Below, piece by piece: positions 19,383 to 28,517 of a stretch of 64,000 nucleotides of DNA. This DNA comes from Cupriavidus necator A5-1. GTDB taxonomy: Bacteria; Pseudomonadota; Gammaproteobacteria; Burkholderiales; Burkholderiaceae. The stretch covers positions 3,224,001 through 3,288,000 of the forward strand of contig NZ_JQLI01000008.1 in the NCBI RefSeq assembly GCF_000744095.1. Direction: 5' to 3'. The stretch's first letter is position 1. Every line of letters begins with the position of its first letter. The translations under genes and the position numbers were made by a program. The notes beneath the pieces were generated by a model. It worked only from the letters and a program-made list of their open reading frames with translations. It made no database searches and was not told the DNA's origin.

Positions 19383-20150
19383 ATGTTGGGGTCGCGCCCT
19401 CGCAGCCATTCTTGCAGGTTCCAATTGCTCAACTCCATTCCCGTTACCGAGATGTCGCCCCGTTGCTCCACATGTGCGATGGGGCAACTGTGCCTTCCGG
19501 TAGGCATGTCCCAGCAAGACCTTGCGAAGATGGACACGCTGGTGCAGGAGCGCATTCGTGTTCATAAAGGTGAGACCCTGTATCGCATGGGCGATCCACT
19601 CACCGCTGTCTATGCCATCCGCTTCGGCACGCTGAAGACGCACGTCACAACCGAAGACGGCCGTTCGCAGATTACCGGCTTCCACCTGCCCGGCGAAATC
19701 GTCGGCCTCGACGGGCTGGGCGAAATGCAGCACGCATCGGATGCCACGGCGCTGGAAGATACCGAAGTCTGCGTGGTGCGCATGAACGAACTGCAGATCT
19801 TGTCCGCCGGGCTGCCGTCGCTGCAGCACCAGTTCCTGCGCCTGATGGGCAAGGAGATCACGCACGACCAGTTGATGCTCGTGACGCTGGGCTCGATGCG
19901 CGCCGAGGAACGACTTGCCGCCTTCCTGATCAACTTGTCCGAGCGCCTGTCGGCGCGCGGTTATTCAGCCTCCGAATTCGTCATGCGCATGAGCCGCGAA
20001 GAGATCGGCAGCTACCTGGGCCTGAAGCTCGAAACCGTCAGCCGCCTGTTCTCGCGCTTTGCCGAAGCGGGCCTGATCCAGATCCGCCAGCGCCACGTCA
20101 AGCTAGTGGACATCGACGGGATCAAGCAACTCTACAGCCGCTCCTGCTGA
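19383..20150 (+). CDS. fnr: FNR-type oxygen-sensing transcriptional regulator
   Basis: CRP/FNR-family regulator, 255 residues from the ATG at 19383; ATG at 19341 (14 more residues) or 19452 are alternatives, and none has a strong ribosome binding site. The [4Fe-4S] ligands are present: CSTCAMGQLC gives Cys28, Cys31 and Cys37, and Cys130 (TEVCVV) corresponds to E. coli Cys122. The cyclic-nucleotide fold includes ITGFHLPGEIVGLDGLG. The HTH SREEIGSYLGLKLETVSRLF has the E217-S220-R221 triplet that in FNR reads TTGAT. Matching boxes occur upstream of ccoN and ccoI, so it very likely activates the cbb3 cluster at low oxygen. Confidence 0.93.
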   Translation: MLGSRPRSHSCRFQLLNSIPVTEMSPRCSTCAMGQLCLPVGMSQQDLAKMDTLVQERIRVHKGETLYRMGDPLTAVYAIRFGTLKTHVTTEDGRSQITGFHLPGEIVGLDGLGEMQHASDATALEDTEVCVVRMNELQILSAGLPSLQHQFLRLMGKEITHDQLMLVTLGSMRAEERLAAFLINLSERLSARGYSASEFVMRMSREEIGSYLGLKLETVSRLFSRFAEAGLIQIRQRHVKLVDIDGIKQLYSRSC

Positions 20151-20198
20151 GCAGGCACCGCACTGCCATCGCCGGTGCGGCGATGGCAATTCCACTCG

Positions 20199-20444
20199 TC
20201 ATTCCAGTTCGTCGGTATCGCTGAGCCGGGTCGGCATGGTGTAGAGCGTCAGCCCGCTGGACAGCGCGCAGAACGCCCACGCCAGCAGGAAGCCGATCGT
20301 GTAGACCGACTCGCGCGACGCATCGACCGGGTGGCCGAAGAACTTCAGGTCGCCCGGATCCACGACCGAAAAGACCGTCGCGGTTGCAAAGCCCGCCATC
20401 AGGAACCCGGGCCACAGTACCCACATCAGCCAGCGCAGCCTCAT
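20199..20444 (-). CDS. Small membrane protein at the end of the cco cluster
   Basis: 81 residues with two hydrophobic segments: about 4-26 (WLMWVLWPGFLMAGFATATV) and about 49-68 (IGFLLAWAFCALSSGLTLY). The start overlaps the ccoH stop (20441-20444), so it is translationally coupled and part of the oxidase operon. I do not recognise a named family; similar small proteins are often predicted at this place in Burkholderiales. It could be an assembly or stability factor of the cbb3 oxidase. Confidence 0.75.
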   Translation of the reverse strand: MRLRWLMWVLWPGFLMAGFATATVFSVVDPGDLKFFGHPVDASRESVYTIGFLLAWAFCALSSGLTLYTMPTRLSDTDELE

Positions 20445-20650
20445 GGCTGCCTCGCTGCGGCAGGCTTGGGCGGCGCGGTCCCGACCCTCTCGACCACCAG
20501 TCCATGCCGCGTCGCACCCTGCACCGGCAGGTCAGGATGCGAGGACGCCAGCCAGATGGTCACGCCGCACGCCACCATCGCCACCAGCGGGCCGCTCATC
20601 AACAGCCACGGCCACGGTTCCTTCCACCACGGATTGCCTTGCTGATTCAT
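20441..20650 (-). CDS. ccoH: Short FixH/CcoH-like cbb3 oxidase assembly protein
   Basis: 69 residues from the ATG at 20650, which has GGGGGC at the right distance (an in-frame start at 20689 is less likely). The start NPWWKEPWPWLLMSGPLVAM is the FixH signature, followed by one membrane helix. FixH proteins are normally about 150-170 residues with a periplasmic beta domain; here the protein ends soon after GLVVERVG with a Pro/Ala tail, so that domain is missing. It lies between ccoG and the small membrane protein. CcoH is known to bind CcoN and support assembly, mainly through its membrane helix, so the short form may still work. Confidence 0.78.
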   Translation of the reverse strand: MNQQGNPWWKEPWPWLLMSGPLVAMVACGVTIWLASSHPDLPVQGATRHGLVVERVGTAPPKPAAARQP

Positions 20651-20712
20651 CTTGCCCCCTTCATCTGTAGCGGTGCGGCGCAGGCTCATGGCTGCGCCGC
20701 ACCATCCTAGCT

Positions 20713-22185
20713 TTACAAATCGCGCGGCACGATAAAACTGGTGGATTGCCGGATTTCGGCACTCCCCCGCTCCGTGCGTTCGCTCGTGACCGTCACGCTG
20801 ATCTTGTGCGTACCCTGCGCCGCGTTCTCAATTGGCACGCGGATGCGGATCGGCAACAGCCGGTTGGAGGTCGGCGCCAGCGCTTCGGCCTGCTTGTCGT
20901 ATTCGACCGTCAGGTTCTTCAGCTCGTCGCTGTCGGCGCGCACGCTGATGCGCATCGGTCCTTCGGTCGTGTTAATCAGCTGCAGCCGATAGACGTTCTC
21001 GATCCAGCGCCCTTCCACTTCGCGGCCCAGCGCGCCGCGGTCGCGGATGATGTCCACCTTCAGCGGCGTGCGCAGCGCAATCGAGGCCACGAAGCCCGCC
21101 ATCAGCGCGAGCCAGATCACCGAATAGATGATCACGCGCGGGCGCAGCAGCCGTTTGCGCGACGCCGCCGCGGACAGGGCCTTGCGCATCGCGTTTTCCG
21201 AGGTGTACCGGATCAGGCCGCGCGGATAGTCCATCTTGTCCATGACCTGGTTGCAGGCGTCGATGCAGGCGCCGCAGCCGATGCACTCGTACTGCAGGCC
21301 GTCGCGGATATCGATCCCGGTCGGGCACACCTGCACACAGATGCTGCAGTTGACGCAATCGCCCAGGCCCGCCTTGTAGTGGTCGGTCTTGCGCGAACGG
21401 CTGCCGCGCGGCTCGCCGCGGCCGACGTCGTAGGTCACGACGTAGGTGTCGCGATCGACCATCACGCTCTGGAAGCGTGCATACGGGCACATGTACTTGC
21501 ACACCTGCTCGCGCATAAAGCCGGCGTTGCCCCAGGTGGCGAATGCGTAGAACAGCATCCAGAACGCCTGCCATGGCCCGAGCGACAGGGCCAGCACCTC
21601 ACCGCCCAGCTCGCGGATCGGCGCGAAATAGCCGATGAAGGTAAAGCCGGTCCACAGCGCGATCAGTACCCACAGGAAGTGCTTGGTCGCTTTCAGGCGC
21701 AACTTCCGCAAGCTCCAGGGATCGCCGTCCAGCCGGATGCGCGCGATGCGATCGCCCTCGATCCGCCGCTCGATCCACATGAAGATCTCGGTGTAGACCG
21801 TCTGCGGACAAGCATAGCCGCAGAACAGCCGCCCCGCGATCGCCGTGAACAGGAACAGCGCCAGCGCCGAAATGACCAGCAGCACCGCCAGGTAGATGAC
21901 GTCCTGCGGCCACAGCACCATTCCGAAGATATAGAACTTGCGCGCCCCAAGGTCGAACAGCACGGCCTGGCGGCCATTCCATTGCAGCCAGGGCGTGCCG
22001 TAGTAGACCAGCTGGGTAAGGATCACCAGCCAGACCCGCCAGCTGGAAAACGCGCCGGTCACCGAGCGCGGATAGATCTTGCGGCGGACCTCGTACAATG
22101 TTTCGTCAGAGGATTCGCCAGGCACAGCCGCCGACCGCTGTGGGTCGGCCGCCCGGGCCATCTCTTGCCTCCCGGGTGCGTTCAT
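20713..22185 (-). CDS. ccoG: CcoG (FixG/RdxA) cupric reductase of cbb3 assembly
   Basis: Membrane iron-sulfur protein of 490 residues. About five membrane helices are followed by a double cluster domain with CVNCSICVQVCPTGIDI and CIGCGACIDACNQVMD, giving two [4Fe-4S] sites. The membrane part contains GRLFCGYACPQTVYTEIFMW, a conserved Cys motif, and the C-terminal periplasmic Ig-like domain begins near residue 360. CcoG in Rhodobacter reduces Cu2+ to Cu+ for CcoN assembly. It lies between ccoP and ccoH, the standard order. Confidence 0.94.
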   Translation of the reverse strand: MNAPGRQEMARAADPQRSAAVPGESSDETLYEVRRKIYPRSVTGAFSSWRVWLVILTQLVYYGTPWLQWNGRQAVLFDLGARKFYIFGMVLWPQDVIYLAVLLVISALALFLFTAIAGRLFCGYACPQTVYTEIFMWIERRIEGDRIARIRLDGDPWSLRKLRLKATKHFLWVLIALWTGFTFIGYFAPIRELGGEVLALSLGPWQAFWMLFYAFATWGNAGFMREQVCKYMCPYARFQSVMVDRDTYVVTYDVGRGEPRGSRSRKTDHYKAGLGDCVNCSICVQVCPTGIDIRDGLQYECIGCGACIDACNQVMDKMDYPRGLIRYTSENAMRKALSAAASRKRLLRPRVIIYSVIWLALMAGFVASIALRTPLKVDIIRDRGALGREVEGRWIENVYRLQLINTTEGPMRISVRADSDELKNLTVEYDKQAEALAPTSNRLLPIRIRVPIENAAQGTHKISVTVTSERTERGSAEIRQSTSFIVPRDL

Positions 22186-22234
22186 GGGCGTGGTCTCCCG
22201 CGGGCGGCCAGCGCCCGCTCACATGAGTCGCCTG

Positions 22235-23152
22235 TCATTGCCTGGCACCTCCGCCGGTATTGGACAGCCCCCAGACATAGGCGGTCAGCATCCGGATGCG
22301 CTCGGGCGTCAGGATCTCCTCATGCGCGGGCATATGGTTGTTGTGGCCCTTCAGGATGGCGTCGACAATGCTGGCTTCCGCGCTGCCATAGAGCCAGACC
22401 TTGTCGGACAGGTTCGGCGCACCGAGCGCCTGGTTGCCCTTGCCGCCGGCACCGTGGCAAGCCGCGCAGGTCGACTTGAAGGTGCCCTCGCCACGCGAGG
22501 CGCGGATCGGATCCGACGACAGGCCCGACAGAGAACGCACGTACTGCGCTACGTCCCCTGCCAGCTTGGCGTCGATGGTCGCGGCAAACGGCGGCATCAC
22601 GCCATTGCGTCCCTTTGTGATGGTCTGCTGGATCGTCTCCGGCTCGCCGCCATAGAGCCAGTCGCCGTCGGTCAGATTCGGGAAGCCGCGGCTGCCGCGT
22701 GCATCGGAACCATGGCACTGCGCGCAGTAGTTCAGGAACAGGCGCTGGCCGATCTCGCGCGCCTGCGGGTCGCCCGCCACCTGCTTGACGTCCATCTTCA
22801 GGTACTTGGCGTAGATCTCCTTCTGCATCTGCTCCTGCGCCGCGCGGTGGGCGGCCAGTTCGCCTTGCGTCGAGGACTTCAGCACGCCGGCGTACGAACC
22901 CAGCCCGGGGTAGAGCACCAGGTAGGCCAGTCCGAAAATGCAGGTCAGCAGGAACATCCACATCCACCAGCGCGGCAGGGGGTTGTTCAGCTCGCGCAGG
23001 TCGCCGTCCCAGACGTGGCCGGTGTCCTCGGTGGCGCCGGCGGTCTTGGTAATCTTGCGTTGCGAGAACAGCAGCCAGACGCACCAGACGATGCCGACGA
23101 GCGCGATCGCGGCAATGTAGTAACTCCAGAAATCGGAAAAGAAATCGCTCAT
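22235..23152 (-). CDS. ccoP: cbb3-type cytochrome c oxidase subunit III (di-heme)
   Basis: Membrane-bound di-heme cytochrome c of 305 residues. The N-terminal helix (YYIAAIALVGIVWCVWLLF) is followed by a second one at about 62-82. Heme motifs are CAQCH (Cys143, Cys146, His147) and CAACH (Cys229, Cys232, His233), each with a downstream Met suited as sixth ligand (GVMPPF and HMPAHE). It passes electrons from cytochrome c to CcoO and CcoN. Start is 2 bp after the ccoQ stop. Confidence 0.96.
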   Translation of the reverse strand: MSDFFSDFWSYYIAAIALVGIVWCVWLLFSQRKITKTAGATEDTGHVWDGDLRELNNPLPRWWMWMFLLTCIFGLAYLVLYPGLGSYAGVLKSSTQGELAAHRAAQEQMQKEIYAKYLKMDVKQVAGDPQAREIGQRLFLNYCAQCHGSDARGSRGFPNLTDGDWLYGGEPETIQQTITKGRNGVMPPFAATIDAKLAGDVAQYVRSLSGLSSDPIRASRGEGTFKSTCAACHGAGGKGNQALGAPNLSDKVWLYGSAEASIVDAILKGHNNHMPAHEEILTPERIRMLTAYVWGLSNTGGGARQ

Positions 23153-23154
23153 GG

Positions 23155-23319
23155 CTAGGTGTTCCGGCTCGATGTTGTCGTGGGTTCGTCAGGCAGCGCG
23201 AACGGCAGCATGGCGGATTCCCGATTGGCGGCCTGCCGGCCGGCGGACCACGCCCACCAGCAGATCCCCAGGAAGACGACCATCGACACGACGGTCGCAA
23301 TGGCAGTGATCATGGCCAT
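23155..23319 (-). CDS. ccoQ: cbb3-type oxidase subunit CcoQ (FixQ)
   Basis: 54-residue protein read from the sequence in the gap between ccoO and ccoP. One membrane helix (about residues 8-25, ending FLGICWWAWSAG) is followed by a polar tail that includes MLPFALPDE. This is the CcoQ pattern: single helix, W-rich end, then a conserved acidic-proline segment. CcoQ stabilises the CcoP contact with the CcoNO core. AAGGAG lies just before the ATG. 2 bp separate it from ccoP. Confidence 0.9.
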   Translation of the reverse strand: MAMITAIATVVSMVVFLGICWWAWSAGRQAANRESAMLPFALPDEPTTTSSRNT

Positions 23320-23322
23320 GGC

Positions 23323-23988
23323 TTACTCCTTGGCCGGTGCCGGGGCAGCGGCGGCTTCCACACGCACGTTGCGGCGGTTGGTGCCCAGCCCTTGCAGGTA
23401 GGCCACCAGCGCGTCTTCCTCGGTCTTGCCCTTGAGCGCGTCCGGCGCCTTGGCAATCTCGGCTTCGCTGTAGGGAACGCCCAGCCTGACCAGTGCGCGC
23501 ATGCGCGCCTGGATATCGTTGGTGGGCAGCTCTGCCTTTTCGAGCCACGGGTAAGACGGCATCACCGATTCAGGCACCACATCGCGCGGATTGCGCAGGT
23601 GGATGCGTTGCCAGTCATCCGAATAGCGGCCGCCGACACGCGCCAGGTCAGGCCCGGTACGCTTCGAGCCCCACAGGAACGGATGGTCGAAGACCGACTC
23701 GCCAGCGGTGGAGAAATGGCCGTAGCGCTCAGTCTCGGCCTGCAGCGTGCGCACCTGCTGCGAGTGGCAGCCGACGCAGCCTTCGCGGATATAGATATCC
23801 CGGCCCATCAATCGCAGCGGCGAATACGGGGTGATACCCGGATCCGGTTCGGTGGTGGAGTGCTGGAAGAACAGCGGCACGATCTGGACCAGACCCGCGA
23901 TGCTGACCACGAGGATCGTGCAGATGATCAGCCAGCCGATGTTCTTCTCCAGCGTTTCGTGGGAAAAGAATCTTTGTTTGTCGGACAT
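23323..23988 (-). CDS. ccoO: cbb3-type cytochrome c oxidase subunit II (mono-heme)
   Basis: Membrane-anchored mono-heme cytochrome c, 221 residues. One N-terminal helix (about 17-41: [20 protein letters not shown]) is followed by heme motif CVGCH (Cys71, Cys74, His75), with the typical [12 protein letters not shown] context and Met142 in SVMPSYPW as likely sixth ligand. The rest is the cytochrome fold. The C-terminus is Ala/Pro rich. Operon order N-O-Q-P is canonical. Confidence 0.96.
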   Translation of the reverse strand: MSDKQRFFSHETLEKNIGWLIICTILVVSIAGLVQIVPLFFQHSTTEPDPGITPYSPLRLMGRDIYIREGCVGCHSQQVRTLQAETERYGHFSTAGESVFDHPFLWGSKRTGPDLARVGGRYSDDWQRIHLRNPRDVVPESVMPSYPWLEKAELPTNDIQARMRALVRLGVPYSEAEIAKAPDALKGKTEEDALVAYLQGLGTNRRNVRVEAAAAPAPAKE

Positions 23989-24006
23989 CTTTCTATCCTG
24001 GATTGG

Positions 24007-25455
24007 TCAGTGGGCAGAGGCAGGAATGCTGGCCGGGATCGGGGCATCCACGGCACGCTTGCCGACGATGGTCTTGACCATGTTGTAAGCCATCAGCAGC
24101 ATGCCGGACAGGAAGCAGATGCCACCGAGCAGACGGATCAGGTAGAACGGGTACTTGGCCTTGACCGCTTCGACGAAGGCGTAGGTCAGCGTGCCGTCAG
24201 GCTGGGTGGCGCGCCACATCAGGCCTTCCATCACGCCGGCGATCCACATCGAGGCAATATAGAGCACCACGCCGATGGTCGCGACCCAGAAGTGCCACTC
24301 GATCAGCCGCACGCTGTACATCTGCTTCTCGCCGAACAGGCGCGGGATCAGGTAGTAGAGCGAACCGATGGAAATCATCGCCACCCAGCCCAGCGCGCCG
24401 GAGTGCACATGGCCGATGGTCCAGTCGGTGTAGTGCGACAGCGCGTTGACGGTCTTGATCGACATCATCGAGCCTTCGAACGTGGCCATGCCGTAGAACG
24501 ACAGCGCCACCACCAGGAACTTCAGGATCGGGTCGGTGCGCAGCTTGTGCCACGCGCCCGACAGGGTCATGATGCCGTTGATCATGCCGCCCCACGAGGG
24601 CGCTAGCAGGATCAGCGAGAACACCATGCCGAGCGACTGCGCCCAATCCGGCAGCGCGGTGTACTGCAGGTGGTGCGGGCCGGCCCACATGTAGGTGAAG
24701 TTCAGCGCCCAGAAGTGGACGATGGACAGGCGGTAGGAGTAGATCGGGCGCTCGGCCTGCTTGGGGATGAAGTAGTACATCATCCCAAGGAAGCTGGTGG
24801 TCAGGAAGAAGCCCACCGCGTTATGGCCGTACCACCACTGGATCATGGCGTCCTGCACGCCGGCGTAGGCCGAGTAGGACTTCCACAGCGACACCGGCAT
24901 CTCGATGTTGTTGACGATATGCAGCAGTGCGATGGTCAGGATGTAAGCGCCGAAGAACCAGTTGGCCACGTAGATGTGTTTGGTCTTGCGCTTGACGATG
25001 GTGCCGAAGAACACGATCGCGTAGGCGACCCAGACCGCGGTGATCAGCAGGTCGATCGGCCACTCCAGTTCGGCGTATTCCTTGGAACTGGTGATGCCCA
25101 GCGGCAGCGTGATGGCGGCGGCGACGATGACCAGCTGCCAGCCCCAGAACGTGAAGGCCGCGAGCGGGCCGCAGAACAGCCGGGCCTGGCAGGTACGCTG
25201 GACCACGTAGTACGACGTGGCGAACAGCGCGCTACCGCCAAAAGCAAAGATCACCGCATTGGTATGCAACGGCCGCAGGCGGCCGAACGACAGCCAGGGC
25301 GTGTTGAAGTTGAGTTCGGGCCAGATCAGCTGTGCTGCCAGCAGCACGCCGACGGCCATGCCGACGATCCCCCAGACTACTGTCATGACAGCGAACTGTC
25401 TTACGACGCCGTAATTGAAGGTGTCGACGCGTGAAGACGCGGCAGTGACATCCAT
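24007..25455 (-). CDS. ccoN: cbb3-type cytochrome c oxidase subunit I (catalytic)
   Basis: Heme-copper oxidase catalytic subunit with about 12 membrane helices, 482 residues. Histidine ligands for heme b, heme b3 and CuB are in segments such as [28 protein letters not shown] (CuB His) and [27 protein letters not shown] carries the heme b and b3 histidines. It reduces O2 to water with high affinity, giving microaerobic respiration. An FNR box lies about 80 bp upstream, so the operon is probably switched on at low oxygen. Confidence 0.97.
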   Translation of the reverse strand: MDVTAASSRVDTFNYGVVRQFAVMTVVWGIVGMAVGVLLAAQLIWPELNFNTPWLSFGRLRPLHTNAVIFAFGGSALFATSYYVVQRTCQARLFCGPLAAFTFWGWQLVIVAAAITLPLGITSSKEYAELEWPIDLLITAVWVAYAIVFFGTIVKRKTKHIYVANWFFGAYILTIALLHIVNNIEMPVSLWKSYSAYAGVQDAMIQWWYGHNAVGFFLTTSFLGMMYYFIPKQAERPIYSYRLSIVHFWALNFTYMWAGPHHLQYTALPDWAQSLGMVFSLILLAPSWGGMINGIMTLSGAWHKLRTDPILKFLVVALSFYGMATFEGSMMSIKTVNALSHYTDWTIGHVHSGALGWVAMISIGSLYYLIPRLFGEKQMYSVRLIEWHFWVATIGVVLYIASMWIAGVMEGLMWRATQPDGTLTYAFVEAVKAKYPFYLIRLLGGICFLSGMLLMAYNMVKTIVGKRAVDAPIPASIPASAH

Positions 25456-25529
25456 TCAGACCCCCAAGCTTAGAGAAGAGAAAAAACCTACTGACGGTGT
25501 GACTTTAGAAAAACCGTGCTGTCGGTGCG

Positions 25530-25543
25530 TTGATCTTTATCAA
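25530..25543. promoter_or_regulatory. FNR box upstream of ccoN
   Basis: TTGATCTTTATCAA is a perfect match to the consensus TTGAT-N4-ATCAA. It is centred about 81 bp upstream of the ccoN start, a position suited to class II activation if the transcript starts about 40 bp downstream. Confidence 0.9.
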
Positions 25544-25606
25544 GTCGTTCAGGACGCCTGGTGAACCTCGCCGGCAATGCCGGGTCGGAGGCGCACGGCG
25601 GCGCGC

Positions 25607-25753
25607 TCACGGCTTGTCGTTGTCCAGCAAAATTGACTCGGCGGGCCGGTCCAGGTCGTCGTACTGCCCCGCATGCAACGCCCACCACAGCGCGCCAGCG
25701 ATCACCACGACCAGCACCAGGCTCATCGGCACCAGCAGGTAGAGTGTTTCCAT
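25607..25753 (-). CDS. ccoS: CcoS, small cbb3 oxidase maturation protein
   Basis: 48 residues read directly between ccoI and ccoN. One membrane helix with the CcoS signature: METLYLLVPMSLVLVVVIAG followed by ALWWALHAGQYDDLDRPAE. CcoS is needed for heme and copper incorporation into CcoN. Its start lies 2 bp after the ccoI stop, so it is translated with ccoI; the gap to ccoN holds the FNR box. Confidence 0.88.
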   Translation of the reverse strand: METLYLLVPMSLVLVVVIAGALWWALHAGQYDDLDRPAESILLDNDKP

Positions 25754-25755
25754 CG

Positions 25756-28467
25756 TCAGCTTCCCTTGCCCCCGGCACGCAGCAGGCGCCAGGCGTTGGC
25801 CACCACCAGCAGCGACGACAGGGACATGCCGATGCCGGCCATCCAGGCCGTGACAAAGCCTGTCGCCGCCAGCGGAATGGCGACCACGTTGTAGAAGAAG
25901 GCCCAGCCCAGGTTCTGGCGCACCACGCGACGCGTCTTGCGCGACATCGCCAGCGCGGTAGCGATCTCGGCCACGCCGCCATGAGTGAGCACCGCATCCG
26001 CACCAGCCTGCGCCAGCGGCGCACCGCTGCCGATCGCAATCGATACTTGCGCCTGCGCCAGCACCGGTGCGTCATTGATGCCATCGCCCACGGCCAGCAC
26101 CACCGCCCCGCCCTGCTGCAGGCGCGCGACGTAATCGCGCTTGCCTTCGGGTGTCACTTCGCCGGCCACGCAGTCGATGCCGAAGTGCGATCCCCACCAG
26201 TGCACGGCCGCGGCGTTGTCGCCGGAGACCAGGTGGCAGCGCACGCCTAGTTCGCGCAAGCGGGCGAGCAATTCAGAGGTCTGCTGCCGTTCGACATCGG
26301 CCAGCACGATGCGCGCTAGCGGGCCGGATTCCGACCCGAGCCACACCACCGTCGCACCAGGATGATCCGGCTCGCAGGTATCCACATCTGGCGGCTTGAA
26401 GTAGTGCGCGCTCTTTCGCTTGCCGATTGTGTGCTCCCTCTCCCGCCTGCGGGAGAGGGTTGGGGTGAGGGCCAGGCGTGTCGACGAAGTGAGGCAGTGC
26501 GGTATGCCACCTCCTGCCCTCACCCCCGGCCCCTCTCCCGCAGGCGGGAGAGGGGAGCAAACCTCCGGCATCTGAGCCACGAAATCGCCGCGGCCAAGCC
26601 TAAGCCGGCGGCCATCCACGATCGCCTCCAGACCCTGTCCAGGCACATTGCGCATGCCAGTGACCTGTAAGGACGATCCAGCGTGGTCTGCCGCTGCCAC
26701 CAACGCTCGCGCAATCGGATGCTCGCCGCCGCGTTCCATTGCCGCAGCCAGCCCCAGGCATTGCGCCTGATCCAGTTCAGCAAGTGGCTCAACCACTGCG
26801 ACCGCAAAGCGCCCTTCGGTCAGCGTTCCAGTCTTGTCGAGCACCACGTCGGTCACGCGCGCCAGCGTCTCCAGCGCATGGCCGCGCGTCAGCAACACCC
26901 CACGCCGCGACAGCGCCGCACCGGCCGCGGCCAGCGCCGCCGGCGTAGCCAGCGACAGTGCGCATGGGCAACTGACCACCAGCACCGCAATCGTCACGAG
27001 CAGCGCGCGCGAAGGATCGATCCACAGGCCCCACACCACGCCGGTCAGCGCCGCCAGTACCAGCAGCGTCGCCACGAACCAGCCCGCGACGCGGTCGGCC
27101 AGCGTCGCCAGGCGCGGCTTCTCCGCCAGCGCGCGGTCCAGCACGGCGACGATCTCGGCCAGGCGCGTGCCGGCGCCGACGCGCGTGACGCGCACTTCCA
27201 GCGGGCTTGCGGTGTTGTAGCAGCCGGCCAGCACGGTTTCATCGGCGCAGCGGCGCACCGGGCGGCTCTCGCCGGTCAGCATGGATTCATCGAGCTCGCT
27301 CGCGCCCGCCACCACGGTGCCGTCGGCGGGAACGATCTCGCCCGCCTTGACGCGGATAAGGTCGCCCACGCGCAGGCGCGCCACCGGCACGCGCTCGCCC
27401 GTGGCGCCCATGCCGGGCAGTCGTTCACAGGTGGCAGGCAGCTGGCGCGCCAGCATCTCGGCGCCGCTGCGCGACGCCTGCCGCACGCGCAGTTCCAGGT
27501 AGCGGGCCAGCAGCAGGAAGGCGACGAACATCGTCACCGAATCGAAATAGACTTCGCCGATGCCGCGCACGGTGGCCAGCGCACTGGCGACAAAGCCCGC
27601 GCCGATGCCGATGGCCACGGGCACGTCCATGCCCATATGCCGCTGGCGCATGCTGCGCCAGGCGCCGGCAAAGATCGGCGAGGCTGCATAGAACACGACC
27701 GGCAGCGTCAGCGCGAAGCTGGCCCAGCGCATCAGCTGCAGCTGGCCCGGGTCGATGGTGGCTTCATGAGTGTAGATCGGCCACGCGTACATCATCACCT
27801 GCATCATGCCGAGCATGGCCACGGCCATGCGCATCAGCAGGCCGCGGCGGGCGCGGCGGTCCTGCTGGTCGGTGCGCGAGACTTCGAACGGCCAGGCCAT
27901 GTAGCCGATGCCGGCCAGCGCGGCCAGCAGCCCCGCCACCGTCTGGGCGCCGTCGCGCCAGCGCACCACCACGCGCCGGGTGGCGACGTTGGCGACTGCG
28001 GATTCCACGCCCGGCTGCCGGCTCAGGTGCTGTTCGATCAGCCACGCGCAGGCGGCACAGCGGATGTTCTCCGGCGCCAGCGTGATCTCGGCGCGGCCGC
28101 CGTCCAGCGGCCGCACGAACTGGCTGCGCAGCTCAGGGGTGTCGTAGGCGGCCCAGATCGGCTCGGCCTCGCGCCGGGCATCGTCATCGATCGGGCGGGC
28201 AAAACGGGCTTCGTCGCCGTAGAGATGGGCAAAGCCGGCGGCGTGCAGCGTCTGGGCCAGGGCCTGGCATCCGCCGCAGCAGAACACGCGGCGGGTGCCG
28301 TCCAGCTCGGCGGCGAGCGGCTCCGGATCGGTCACGGGCAGGCCGCAATGGAAGCACGCAAGCTGCGCGCCGGTGCTGGCCAGGGCACTACCCGCCGGGT
28401 CGCGGAGCGCTGGCGAGGAGTTGGAGGCCAGCAGGCTGGCAGGGGGGCTGGTGGCTGGGGACGACAT
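25756..28467 (-). CDS. ccoI: CcoI copper-exporting P1B-ATPase with an inserted repeat in the N-domain
   Basis: Copper transporter that supplies Cu+ for cbb3 oxidase assembly; about 903 residues from ATG 28467. In order: an N-terminal Cys-rich metal domain (CFHCGLPV and VFCCGGCQAL), an HMA-like domain with IRCAACAWLIE, eight expected membrane helices including C500-P501-C502, TGES actuator loop, catalytic D544-KTGTLTEG, GEHP nucleotide motif and GDGINDAPVL. The nucleotide domain contains an in-frame insertion at about residues 637-678 (SPLPPAGEGPGVRAGG, LALTPTLSRRRERE), which is a translated copy of the repeat at 26434-26557 and is absent from relatives I know. The frame stays open, so activity may be retained. 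FNR box at 28518-28531. Confidence 0.93.
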   Translation of the reverse strand: MSSPATSPPASLLASNSSPALRDPAGSALASTGAQLACFHCGLPVTDPEPLAAELDGTRRVFCCGGCQALAQTLHAAGFAHLYGDEARFARPIDDDARREAEPIWAAYDTPELRSQFVRPLDGGRAEITLAPENIRCAACAWLIEQHLSRQPGVESAVANVATRRVVVRWRDGAQTVAGLLAALAGIGYMAWPFEVSRTDQQDRRARRGLLMRMAVAMLGMMQVMMYAWPIYTHEATIDPGQLQLMRWASFALTLPVVFYAASPIFAGAWRSMRQRHMGMDVPVAIGIGAGFVASALATVRGIGEVYFDSVTMFVAFLLLARYLELRVRQASRSGAEMLARQLPATCERLPGMGATGERVPVARLRVGDLIRVKAGEIVPADGTVVAGASELDESMLTGESRPVRRCADETVLAGCYNTASPLEVRVTRVGAGTRLAEIVAVLDRALAEKPRLATLADRVAGWFVATLLVLAALTGVVWGLWIDPSRALLVTIAVLVVSCPCALSLATPAALAAAGAALSRRGVLLTRGHALETLARVTDVVLDKTGTLTEGRFAVAVVEPLAELDQAQCLGLAAAMERGGEHPIARALVAAADHAGSSLQVTGMRNVPGQGLEAIVDGRRLRLGRGDFVAQMPEVCSPLPPAGEGPGVRAGGGIPHCLTSSTRLALTPTLSRRREREHTIGKRKSAHYFKPPDVDTCEPDHPGATVVWLGSESGPLARIVLADVERQQTSELLARLRELGVRCHLVSGDNAAAVHWWGSHFGIDCVAGEVTPEGKRDYVARLQQGGAVVLAVGDGINDAPVLAQAQVSIAIGSGAPLAQAGADAVLTHGGVAEIATALAMSRKTRRVVRQNLGWAFFYNVVAIPLAATGFVTAWMAGIGMSLSSLLVVANAWRLLRAGGKGS
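26434..26557. repeat. Double-hairpin repeat element, copy 1, inside ccoI
   Basis: Two inverted hairpins, CCCTCTCCCGC-CT-GCGGGAGAGGG at 26436-26459 and CCCCTCTCCCGC-AG-GCGGGAGAGGGG at 26530-26555, flank a core with ACGAAGT and TGCGGTATGCCA. The segments next to the hairpins, TTGGGGTGAGGGC and GCCCTCACCCCCGG, are also inverted, so the unit is a large imperfect palindrome. A second copy is at 41930-42054 in the opposite orientation. It looks like a non-autonomous REP-type doublet. Confidence 0.9.
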
Positions 28468-28517
28468 GGGGACCTTTTCTACCCGGTGCAGGGTATAGGG
28501 AGGTCCCGGCATCGACC

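Noticed and set aside
26316-26560. Short open frames with PLPPAGEG-like peptides within ccoI
   Set aside because: Produced by the palindromic repeat, not a separate gene.
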